Of a stretch of 64,000 bases of DNA, positions 11,215-20,011 are shown piece after piece; the stretch's first letter is position 1, and every line of letters begins with the position of its first letter. The position numbers and the translations under genes are program-made. The notes under the pieces were generated by a model. It had not been told where the DNA came from and made no database searches. It was given only the letters and a program-made list of their open reading frames with translations. The DNA is from Chlorops oryzae (Eukaryota > Arthropoda > Insecta > Diptera > Chloropidae). The stretch spans positions 53,316,433 through 53,380,432 of the forward strand of contig CM035808.1 in the NCBI GenBank assembly GCA_020466095.1, read 5' to 3'.

Positions 11215-11621
11215 TGTACAGAATTCAATTCTTATGTGGAACGAACACACTTGAGCGTCGATCCAGGCACCAAATTCTGTTACTAATGTGGAACGAACAC
11301 ACTTGAGCGTCGATCCGGAAGTTAACATTCAAATTCAATGGTTTTGATTGAACTGCTCTTTATTGACTAGAAAGTTGCATTTTTATACATAAATTTTGCT
11401 TACTTCTAATAAAATAATTTTAGTGTATTTAGTGAGCAACGTGCAGTGACATGTGCCGCGGTGGTTTGTTAGCTTTTCTTACATTTTGCTGATATGCAGT
11501 TTCCCACGCGAACTGCATTCGTCTGAACCTCATATGCAATCATATTGTTATGCAATTCTGAGTGCCGAATTCGATATGCTTGTTCAATGCAAAACAAAGT
11601 GATCAATATGTTTCTCAAACA
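11215..11621 (-). repeat. BEL B 3' LTR
   Basis: This 407-bp LTR is identical to 19605-20011 except for one base. Near its plus-strand left end a 31-bp unit (atgtggaacgaacacacttg and onward) occurs twice, separated by a short spacer. Either a duplicated regulatory block or a replication slip is possible. Confidence 0.95.
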
Positions 11622-12033
11622 TACTGCCCGCCTTGAATTGTTAAATTCAATGATATTTTGATCAACCCTCGTAGGGAGAATAGAGATTTGAATTAAGAAT
11701 AAAAAAAAACTTCACTTTGTTGCTCACTCGTATCTTCAGCTCAGATTTTGGCGTTTGTTGTTTCTTTTTGTTTTTTTTTTGTTTTGGTTTTTTTTTGCAC
11801 AATGCTGAGCTTGCATAAAAAGTTGGATCAAAGTCATGCTTATAGTCTAATAAGAATTCCAAGCCTTGATTTTTCATTCTTCGTTTACATTTTTACGTTA
11901 ACAGTACATGTAGCGGATTTACAAAAACGTATGATTAGCAATAAAGGCCATTGGAAGATGGAGTAGTAAGTGTTTAATGGAAATTTTTTTAAATTTTGTG
12001 ACAATTAATATTTCAAAGCTAATTCACAGATTC
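11622..12033. other. Untranslated 3' region of BEL B
   Basis: This 412-bp AT-rich stretch lies between the env stop and the 3' LTR. It contains T-runs at 11770-11795 and the polypurine tract next to the LTR. No gene is seen. Confidence 0.6.
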
Positions 12034-15000
12034 TTAGCATGCGGTGTCTTCAATTGATCGTGGTGCTGGAATAGGCACTTGACGTGGTAATCCCTTTATT
12101 TGCTTCAGTCTGCGGCCAAGTGAAATTATTATGATCGCTAGAAGAACTGTTAGGCTCACAGCTACGTAACTGATGATTAGGCTGTGGTTGTGTGTGGCGT
12201 TCGTTGTGTTAGGAAAGCTTGATGCGTTGATCAGTGCTAGTTGTTGTTGAATAATTTCTAAATCTTTAAACTGTGTTGTGAACGCCGTTACTTGGGTTGA
12301 GTTGATATCAAATTGATGCGCTCGTCCTACTAATTCTCCAAATTTATTATTTTTTGCGTTTAATGAAGTCACAAATCTTTTGAGGCTCTGTATAGTTATC
12401 AGATCGTTCCTGATCGTGCAGTCGGATCGGAAGTGGATCATGCCGCTATGTTGAAGTGTAAATTGCTGATTTTCGTATTTACACACAGCCGTAAAGCGAA
12501 CGTTGCTCGTTGTCGCGTAGATCCATTTATTCGGCTGTTTAAGTTGATGCCAAAGAATCGTATCATTCGACCAGTGTAGTTCGCATCTGGGGTCGCTCTC
12601 GTTGTTGAGTAAGTCTAGTTCACACTGACAGACGGTCGATGCCTTAAAGTAAGTGGCTTGCATATTGGGGCACAACCACTGCTTGTTATTGAGACTTAAG
12701 CATGACTGTACTTGCTCATTGGACAACGGAACGAACTCGTCGTTATGCGGGCTGACAGCTAGAAACGATGTCGCTGTTCTTACTGCTGCTAGCGTCCCAT
12801 TTATTGCTGTGGCAATCGGAAGTACGTGTAACAGTTTATGCTCCTTTGAATTTGTTAAGGGCAATTCAATACTGAAGACCACATGATTTTCCGCAACAAC
12901 TCCGTTAATCTTCATTAACTGATACACTTCGATTAAATTGTTCTGATGGATGGGCAAGTGTAATTCCGGTGGTAGGTGGGCCTTTATTTTCTTAACTTCA
13001 TCTCCCAATTGCTCAGGAGTTAATAAGAACGGATTAATTTTTCCGTGATGGCTGTCAATTAATACGTCCAGAATTGAAGCATGTGTCCCTTGCAATCTTG
13101 ATGCAATAATGCACATCTGAATTGCCAATGTAAGAATTACTATTTTGCTGTTTGTAGCACTCGATGCCCGTCCGTGACGCAAATCGTCGATTTGCCGATC
13201 GATTTCATCAAACTTGCTTTTAATTCTCAGTTGTTCGTCTTTGAAAATGTTTATCGTTGAATTTATCAACGAAGTTTGATTTTTGAGCAGGTGCTCAAGA
13301 TGTTCGTCATTTGTTCTTAAGCCGGTGATGGTCTCCGACATCTTAGTGGCATAGTTAGAGTCGAGGACCCCAAAAAGTGAATTGGCGATATTTCCGACCA
13401 AATCTACAGCACCTCTTTTTGCCCTGTTGACAGAAAGCAGATTGAGTTCTGTTTGTAGCTGCTTTTCAATTTTTTCGAAATATTCAATGACGAAAGTGCA
13501 TGTTGTGTCGTTTTTGGGTTGGACACACAATATTTGCAATGTGTTGATCCCATCAATTAGCACGTCTATTTGGTCTCTATATGGCTGCAGGTCGTAATAC
13601 ACTATCATGTTCCAATTAGAGGTGATAGGCCTTGCGGATCCAAGCTGCTCGAAGTATACTCCTGGCTTCTGGCTAAACGTCGTGATATTGACTGGATTGC
13701 AGAGGATTACAGGCAACAGGATTAGCGCTATCAGGGTGAAAAGAAGGGTTGGTTCAATGCGTCTAACCTTGTTTGGAATGACTTCGTTGTTGAATGAGTG
13801 AACATTTTTAAGGCGACTTAGGGGGATGCTAATCGGTAAGGAGACCTTTGACGTTTCAGGAGCTTCCTTTGTTCGGCTTTCTTCTCCGACGTTTTCTTCG
13901 CTACTGTCTTCCGGAAAAAGTGGCGCCAGTCTGTGTATGGGTCGCTGGATTATTCCTTTGTGAGTCCGAATATCGCACACTCGTACGGCTCCATCGTCTC
14001 CCTTATACACATTTATTATTCGACCCAGTGGCCATTGTAATACGGGGACATTGTCCTCCTTGATAATTACCAATGTGTCTGGCTTGATAATGGTTGTCGG
14101 GCCCTTCCATTTATGTCGCAATTGCAGCTCGGCTAAATACTCCTTTGACCAGCGCTCCCAGAATTTGTGTTTAATTTTGGAGACCTCTTCCCATCGTGTT
14201 GACATCTTTGTTTTCATTGGTTCGGTGTCGGCATCAACGTTTGCCCTCAATGGCTCTCCAATGAGGAAATGTCCCGGAGTCAGTGCGCTTAGATCATTCG
14301 GATCGGAGGACATTGGAACTAGTGGCCGTGAATTAAGCATTGCTTCGACTTCAGTCACAACCGTGTTTAATTCCTCGAATGTCATTGTCGCTTCATGCAG
14401 TTTTGGAGCCAGCAGTTTTTTTGTTGACTTCACCGCCGCTTCCCATAGACCGCCAAAGTGTGGAGCTCTTGGTGGGATGAACTGGAAGCTAATTCCTTTT
14501 TCACTACAGGTTCGTATGATGGAATCGGATGCCTTTGATGAATAGATGCTGCTGGTGAGCTCCTCGAGTTGGTTTTTGGCTCCCACAAAGTTCGTTGCAT
14601 TGTCGCAAAATATTGTTTTGCAGTAACCCCTGCGTGCAATAAATCGTTTGAGAGCTCCGATAAATGCGTCGGTCGTTAACTCCGTTACTAGTTCCAAGTG
14701 TACGGCCTTAGTCGAGAAGCAGCAGAAGACGGCAATGTACGCCTTTTGTGGCGCCTTTCCTCGAGTTTTAAAATGTACTCGGAAAGGTCCACAATAGTCT
14801 ACGCCGGTGTGTAGAAATGGGCGCGCTGGTTCGACTCGTGATGGTGGTAAGTTCCCCATAACTTGTTTGTATAAAACGGGCCTTGATCGCGTACACCTTA
14901 CACAATGTTGAACGACTGATCTTGCCAAGCTTCTGCCTTTAAGTGGCCAAAATCGTTGTTTGACGAACGCGAGCAGTGCCGAGGGTCCACAATGATAATT

Positions 15001-15249
15001 CTCCTTGTGCATCTTTTCTAAAAGCAATTTCGTGATGGGATCATCTCCAGGTAGGATCATTTGATGTTTCGTGTCATATTGTTGAGATGATGCTTGTAAT
15101 CTGCCGCCTACTTTGATTATTCCTTCTTCATCTAAGAATGGAGCCAGAGAATTAAGGGAGTTCGAGTTTGGTACTTTTCCTTCTTTTCGTAAGATCTTCA
15201 GTAGATCTTGAAAGTCGGACGTTTGAATTTGGCGTACTATTAATTTCAA
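12034..15249 (-). CDS. BEL B integrase-envelope frame (pol C-terminus fused to env)
   Basis: The 1071-codon frame begins inside pol. Residues 100-420 hold the integrase: zinc region HCVRCTRSR, then catalytic residues at about D151 (VDYCGP), D216 (FCDNATN) and E270 (GGLWE). After the integrase C-terminal domain the frame continues without a stop into an envelope protein. It has a hydrophobic signal/anchor segment (residues 501-518), Asn-linked glycosylation motifs, a furin-type site RAKR (609-612) followed by a hydrophobic fusion-peptide-like stretch, and a C-terminal transmembrane helix (about 1035-1055) with a short basic tail. This is the roo-type arrangement, related to errantivirus/baculovirus F-like envelopes. 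Upstream it overlaps the gag-pol frame; the two are one base apart near 15285-15300, at an A-run. Confidence 0.9.
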   Translation of the reverse strand: MKLIVRQIQTSDFQDLLKILRKEGKVPNSNSLNSLAPFLDEEGIIKVGGRLQASSQQYDTKHQMILPGDDPITKLLLEKMHKENYHCGPSALLAFVKQRFWPLKGRSLARSVVQHCVRCTRSRPVLYKQVMGNLPPSRVEPARPFLHTGVDYCGPFRVHFKTRGKAPQKAYIAVFCCFSTKAVHLELVTELTTDAFIGALKRFIARRGYCKTIFCDNATNFVGAKNQLEELTSSIYSSKASDSIIRTCSEKGISFQFIPPRAPHFGGLWEAAVKSTKKLLAPKLHEATMTFEELNTVVTEVEAMLNSRPLVPMSSDPNDLSALTPGHFLIGEPLRANVDADTEPMKTKMSTRWEEVSKIKHKFWERWSKEYLAELQLRHKWKGPTTIIKPDTLVIIKEDNVPVLQWPLGRIINVYKGDDGAVRVCDIRTHKGIIQRPIHRLAPLFPEDSSEENVGEESRTKEAPETSKVSLPISIPLSRLKNVHSFNNEVIPNKVRRIEPTLLFTLIALILLPVILCNPVNITTFSQKPGVYFEQLGSARPITSNWNMIVYYDLQPYRDQIDVLIDGINTLQILCVQPKNDTTCTFVIEYFEKIEKQLQTELNLLSVNRAKRGAVDLVGNIANSLFGVLDSNYATKMSETITGLRTNDEHLEHLLKNQTSLINSTINIFKDEQLRIKSKFDEIDRQIDDLRHGRASSATNSKIVILTLAIQMCIIASRLQGTHASILDVLIDSHHGKINPFLLTPEQLGDEVKKIKAHLPPELHLPIHQNNLIEVYQLMKINGVVAENHVVFSIELPLTNSKEHKLLHVLPIATAINGTLAAVRTATSFLAVSPHNDEFVPLSNEQVQSCLSLNNKQWLCPNMQATYFKASTVCQCELDLLNNESDPRCELHWSNDTILWHQLKQPNKWIYATTSNVRFTAVCKYENQQFTLQHSGMIHFRSDCTIRNDLITIQSLKRFVTSLNAKNNKFGELVGRAHQFDINSTQVTAFTTQFKDLEIIQQQLALINASSFPNTTNATHNHSLIISYVAVSLTVLLAIIIISLGRRLKQIKGLPRQVPIPAPRSIEDTAC

Positions 15250-15301
15250 TGCTGCATCTAGCTCTGCCGGTGACAGTTGCTTATTTTTTGGTCGAGCATG
15301 T

Positions 15302-18300
15302 TTAGATTTTTTTGCAATTTTTTGAAAATCGCAGTACGTATCCAGTCACTCTCTGGAGATAGAGAAATGAATTTCTGGATGGGATTGAATACACCAGTGG
15401 GTCCTCTGCCAAGTCTGCCTGTTTTGACGTTATGGCTACCGTTGCTGGACTATTTTCAATGACTAATTCCCTGTTGAAGGGAGGTGGCCACCTAGGCTCA
15501 GGCTCATTAAAGAATAATGGTCCAAAGAACCACATATGGCACGTGGCCAATTCTCTCGGTTTTATTCCTCTTGAGAGCCAATCTGCTGGGTTTTGCTTGG
15601 ATGGCACGTGTTGCCATTGCTCTGGCCTCGTCAACTGATTAATTTTTATAATTCGGTGTGCAACAAAAACTGGAAGCGTGGCTGGATGATTGTTTATCCA
15701 TGAAAGCACGATTTGTGAATCTGTCCACAGGTAACTTGCCTTATTTTGGTAGTTCAAATCACCTTTTACTCTTGTCATTAGCTCGGCTGCTAACAGGGCG
15801 GCGCATAGTTCCAAACGTGGAATCGTTTGCTGCTTTAGTGGTGCCACGCGTGACTTGGAACAAAGTAAGTTCAGCTTGATCGTTTTATCCTTTTGCACAG
15901 ACCTGATGTAGATTGCCGCACCGTATGCCTTCTCGGATGCATCAGCGAAAGCATGCAGTTGTATGTTCAGCTGACCTTGCTGACTAAGCACGTGTCGCGA
16001 AATTTTAACATTGTCCAGTGCTGGCAGGTCATCTTGCAACCGCATCCATCGTTGTTGAATTTCCAACGGAAGATCCGAGTCCCAGTCGATTTTAGGCTGC
16101 CATAATTGCTGTATGTAAATTTTTGCAGTAACCACTACCGGACCGACCAATCCTAATGGGTCAAAAATGCGGGCCAAGTCAGAGGTCATGCTTCTTTTAG
16201 TGGTCGTTGTTCTTCTTTTGAGGTTTGTTTTTATGCAAAAAACATCCGTTTTGGGGAGCCACGTCAGACCTAAGGTTTTGGTGGCTTGAGTTTCTTGAGA
16301 GTCAAAATTAAGGTCAATTTCTTGGTCTCCTGCGGGAATCCCATGCAGTAATTTTGGACTGTTTGCACACCATTTTCGGAGTTGCATTCCAGCTCTTTGA
16401 AGAACATCAATTAGTTGTTGCTGCATTTCCAGAGCTTCTCGCAAAGAGTCTGCGCCCAAAAGTCCGTCATCTACATAAAAATCTGCTTTAAGTGATGCTG
16501 CCCCAAGAGGAAATTGGTGTTGATATTCATCGGCTAATTGATTCAAGCAGCGTGTTGCGAGATATGGAGCCGCCCGTGTTCCGTATGTCACTGTATTAAG
16601 TTGATAGTACTTCAGATTTTCAGTCGGGCTGTTCCTCCACATTATCAGCTGCAGTTTCCGATCGTCCTCATTGACCCATATCTGACGAAACATCTTTCCC
16701 ACATCTGTTTTTAGAACATATTTATGAATTCTAAAACGTAGCAGGAGGGAAAAGAGTTCGCTTTGGACAGTGGGTCCGATGTACATGATGTCGTTGAGTG
16801 ACAATCCATTTGTCGTCTTAGCAGACGCATCAAACACTACTCTTAATTTTGTAGTTGTACTTTCTGGTCGGAGAATACAATGATGAGGGATGAAATAATG
16901 CGTAAGAAGTTCTTGCTTTGGGTCGATTTCAGTCATGTGCCCCAATTTTTCGTATTCCATCATGAAGTGCGTGTATTGTGCTCTTAGTGATGGATTTTGG
17001 GTCAATCTCCTCTCCAAAGACATGAACCTGCTGTATGCTATGGCTTTTGACTTCCCCAAGACTGATGGATGCTCCTTGAGAGGCAACTTGACTACATATT
17101 TTCCCGCGTTTGACCTCGTCGTGTGTTGTGCAAAGTGAGATTCGCAGCGTAGTTCATCCTCTGTAAGCGACATGCTCGAGTGCGGTGTGTCTTCAAGCTG
17201 CCAGAATTTAGAAATAGTATCCTCAAGCTCCTGTGTTGTACACACTCCACATGTGGCTATATTGGAGTGGGGACTGGTGATACTGCCTGCAATTATCCAT
17301 CCAAAAACCGTGTTCTGGGGTGTTGGAAGATTCTCGGATAGCCTCTTCCTGCCTTTTGTAAGAAGGTCCAAATAAAGTTCCGCTCCTAGTAAGCAGTCGA
17401 TACGTCCTGGCCTAGAAAAAGTGGGGTCCGCCAGATTTAACTCATTTGGAATGTTCCAATCGTCAATTTGTATCTTGTGAGACGGTTGGTTGGAGACTAT
17501 TTTTGGAAGTACATGAGCATCTACGGTGGCACTGAACTTGTTGTATTTTGATCTCAGATGAATTGTGGTGCGATGAAGAACCGTGTTTTCTGTTACTCCG
17601 ACTCCCTCTACACACGTTGGGTCGGCTCTGGTAGTTCCTCTTAGTTTCTTTAATAGCCGTTCCGTAATTAGGTTGACCTGGGAGCAGGAGTCTAATAGAG
17701 CTCGGCATTCAATTCGTTGTCCATCAGCTGTTACCAAATCTATTAAGGCTGTTCCAAGTAATACGTAGTGTTCGTTGATTTCGTTGCTGTTGGCGAGCAG
17801 GCTAGCCTTTGTTGTATCGCTGGCCGTGGTGACGTCAGGCTGCTTGCTTGCGTTCTTATTGTTTTGAGCTGTGTCAGTTTGCTTAGCCCCATCCTGCTCC
17901 GTTGACCTTTTTGCTGTCTGATAGGAGTTTTCAGCGTGAAGTAACGTGTTGTGTTTTTTGGTACACTTGGTGCAGTGTTGTCGTTTACATTTATTGGATG
18001 AGTGTCCTGGTTTAAGACAGTTCGCGCAGAGCTTATGCTGATTCACCAACTGCCACCTTTCTTTGCACGTTGAGCTTGTAAATTTGCCACATTGGTAGAT
18101 CGGATGAGTGTCTTTGTTGCAGACCTTACATTTGCTGTCATTCTCCACATATGCAGCAACTGTTTTGGAAGACGAGTCGCCTTTTCCTCGGACTTCTAGT
18201 GATTGGAATCTGCGTTCAAGAAACTTTAACACTTCTTCAAGAGTAACCAATCGCCGGTTGTCGTCCAGGCCTTGCTCGAATGACGTTTGGGTGGCCTGGT

Positions 18301-19459
18301 CCAGTTTTTTGAGAACAATATGTGCCACAATTGTATCCCAATAGTGAACCGGAAGGCGTTGCGCTGCCAGGCCATGCATACATTCATGTGTTACGTCGTG
18401 CAATGTCTTGAGGGACGATGATGACTCGGACTTAGTGGTTGGCTGCGTTAGTAACTTGTTCAGCAGTGTTGTAACAAGCAACCTTTGGTTGTCGTACCTG
18501 TTTATTAAAATGGACCAGGCCGCAGTGTAGTTCCCTCCGATCGCTGGAAGGTGCTGTATTTGTTTTTTAGGTTCCCCCGCGAGAGCTTGGGTTAAATAGT
18601 GCATTTTTCTTGCATCGCTGATATTTGCTGTGTGAACGATCTCAGTATATAGATCCTTGAAGGCCATCCACTGCAAATAGTTGCCATTAAATGTCGGCAC
18701 AGAAATTCTGGGCAGAAGAATCTCGTTGTCATGATGATTCGATGATTCTTGTGGTCTAGCTGCCTGATCCTCTTTTGGAATGTGTTGTCGAAGCTCCACT
18801 AGGACTGATGCCACCTTCGACTCCATATCATAGAATAATTCTGGTGTATATTCGAGAATGTGGTCGTCCGTTGTGGATTCCCAGAGGACGTCATTGTTTT
18901 GAGTGAACTCCGACAAATATTTTTCCAGGATGCCAGATTTCAACATGTAGTACATATGTGGATGCTCCATATGAGCTTGAGCATTGATCTCTTCGATGTT
19001 GCGATTTAGCGCCTTAACTAATGCCTTTTGGTTTCTTAATAACTTCTGCGTCTTCGTGCTTAGAGTTCCATTTTCATTCGTGTTTGGTTGAGATTTGGAT
19101 TGTTGCACCTTCGTTGTAGAACCTGCGCCCCTGCGACTGTCGAATTCACCACCTACAGCACCGCCATCCATTAAAACGTGTTCCATGCTTAGACCTTCCA
19201 TTATTTTGATGTACCGGATTACCAAGTCGTTCATCTTGTCATAATAATTTTCCATGAAATAGTCATCTTCCGCTGCGACTTCTTTTTTAGCCAGAATTTC
19301 CTTATGATTACGATGAAATTCATTTGCCAGCTCTTGTAGTCGTCTTATACGTTCTTCCAGGTACTCTGGTGTCTTGCGGTCTTTGCCATCTTTTTTGAAA
19401 TTCGCGATAACTTTCTCGATTAAGGAACCTAGTTCCTGCTGCCTTTGAATTGATGCCAT
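15302..19459 (-). CDS. BEL B gag-protease-RT-RNase H polyprotein
   Basis: The 1385-codon frame from an ATG at 19457-19459 holds, in order, an N-terminal coiled-coil-like gag part and a BEL gag domain (DUF1759 type, PTFNGNYLQWMAFKDLY, about residue 255). Zinc knuckles (CANCLKPGHSSNKC, about 490), a retropepsin-like region (ALLDSCSQVNLI, about 590) and RT with the active site YVDDGLLGAD (about 990) follow, then RNase H (AFADASEKAYGAA, LWTDSQIVLSWI). The frame ends in a TAG just before the integrase. The A-run at about 15301-15310 is where one base gain or loss would restore the single long frame known for roo. That could be a recent indel or an assembly error. The 5' leader between primer site and ATG is about 130 bp. 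Confidence 0.92.
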   Translation of the reverse strand: MASIQRQQELGSLIEKVIANFKKDGKDRKTPEYLEERIRRLQELANEFHRNHKEILAKKEVAAEDDYFMENYYDKMNDLVIRYIKIMEGLSMEHVLMDGGAVGGEFDSRRGAGSTTKVQQSKSQPNTNENGTLSTKTQKLLRNQKALVKALNRNIEEINAQAHMEHPHMYYMLKSGILEKYLSEFTQNNDVLWESTTDDHILEYTPELFYDMESKVASVLVELRQHIPKEDQAARPQESSNHHDNEILLPRISVPTFNGNYLQWMAFKDLYTEIVHTANISDARKMHYLTQALAGEPKKQIQHLPAIGGNYTAAWSILINRYDNQRLLVTTLLNKLLTQPTTKSESSSSLKTLHDVTHECMHGLAAQRLPVHYWDTIVAHIVLKKLDQATQTSFEQGLDDNRRLVTLEEVLKFLERRFQSLEVRGKGDSSSKTVAAYVENDSKCKVCNKDTHPIYQCGKFTSSTCKERWQLVNQHKLCANCLKPGHSSNKCKRQHCTKCTKKHNTLLHAENSYQTAKRSTEQDGAKQTDTAQNNKNASKQPDVTTASDTTKASLLANSNEINEHYVLLGTALIDLVTADGQRIECRALLDSCSQVNLITERLLKKLRGTTRADPTCVEGVGVTENTVLHRTTIHLRSKYNKFSATVDAHVLPKIVSNQPSHKIQIDDWNIPNELNLADPTFSRPGRIDCLLGAELYLDLLTKGRKRLSENLPTPQNTVFGWIIAGSITSPHSNIATCGVCTTQELEDTISKFWQLEDTPHSSMSLTEDELRCESHFAQHTTRSNAGKYVVKLPLKEHPSVLGKSKAIAYSRFMSLERRLTQNPSLRAQYTHFMMEYEKLGHMTEIDPKQELLTHYFIPHHCILRPESTTTKLRVVFDASAKTTNGLSLNDIMYIGPTVQSELFSLLLRFRIHKYVLKTDVGKMFRQIWVNEDDRKLQLIMWRNSPTENLKYYQLNTVTYGTRAAPYLATRCLNQLADEYQHQFPLGAASLKADFYVDDGLLGADSLREALEMQQQLIDVLQRAGMQLRKWCANSPKLLHGIPAGDQEIDLNFDSQETQATKTLGLTWLPKTDVFCIKTNLKRRTTTTKRSMTSDLARIFDPLGLVGPVVVTAKIYIQQLWQPKIDWDSDLPLEIQQRWMRLQDDLPALDNVKISRHVLSQQGQLNIQLHAFADASEKAYGAAIYIRSVQKDKTIKLNLLCSKSRVAPLKQQTIPRLELCAALLAAELMTRVKGDLNYQNKASYLWTDSQIVLSWINNHPATLPVFVAHRIIKINQLTRPEQWQHVPSKQNPADWLSRGIKPRELATCHMWFFGPLFFNEPEPRWPPPFNRELVIENSPATVAITSKQADLAEDPLVYSIPSRNSFLYLQRVTGYVLRFSKNCKKI

Positions 19460-19586
19460 CGTTGATGATGAATATCTTTCGACTCCGTATGGTTTTATGC
19501 GATTAAAAAACGCGACGAACTTTTCTTAATTTCACTTGCGATTTTTCGATTTTACGTTTACGCGTTCGAATTTAAAAGATTCTTTT

Positions 19587-19604
19587 GAATTTTCGGGGTC
19601 ACCA
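19587..19604 (-). other. BEL B primer binding site
   Basis: On the minus strand the bases directly after the 5' LTR read TGGTGACCCCGAAAATTC. They start with TGG, the complement of a tRNA CCA end, as expected for minus-strand priming. The position next to the LTR end supports the LTR boundary. Confidence 0.75.
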
Positions 19605-20011
19605 TGTACAGAATTCAATTCTTATGTGGAACGAACACACTTGAGCGTCGATCCAGGCACCAAATTCTGTTACTAATGTGGAACGAACACACTTGAGCGT
19701 CGATCCGGAAGTTAACATTCAAATTCAATGGTTTTGATTGAACTGCTCTTTATTGACTAGAAAGTTGCATTTTTATACATAAATTTTGCTTACTTCTAAT
19801 AAAATAATTTTAGTGTATTTAGTGAGCAACGTGCAGTGACATGTGCCGCGGTGGTTTGTTAACTTTTCTTACATTTTGCTGATATGCAGTTTCCCACGCG
19901 AACTGCATTCGTCTGAACCTCATATGCAATCATATTGTTATGCAATTCTGAGTGCCGAATTCGATATGCTTGTTCAATGCAAAACAAAGTGATCAATATG
20001 TTTCTCAAACA
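19605..20011 (-). repeat. BEL B 5' LTR
   Basis: This is the partner of 11215-11621 with one difference in 407 bp. GATGT follows it at 20012-20016, matching the left flank. Confidence 0.95.

Larger units (their letters stand above)
11215..20011 (-). mobile_element. BEL/Pao retrotransposon B, roo-like, with env; recent insertion
   Basis: The 8,797-bp element has 407-bp LTRs at 11215-11621 and 19605-20011 (TGTACAG...TCAAACA on the plus strand) and a 5-bp target duplication GATGT at 11210-11214 and 20012-20016. The LTRs differ at a single base (ttagctttt against ttaactttt). A tRNA primer site follows the 5' LTR and a purine-rich tract precedes the 3' LTR (aaggcgggcagta on the minus strand). The order gag-pol-env in long frames is that of Drosophila roo and relatives. 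It cuts the pol gene of BEL A cleanly between RT motifs. Confidence 0.95.

Noticed and set aside
13382..18344. Plus-strand open frames of 60-160 codons across BEL B
   Set aside because: They are antisense to the gag-pol-env frames, without recognisable motifs.
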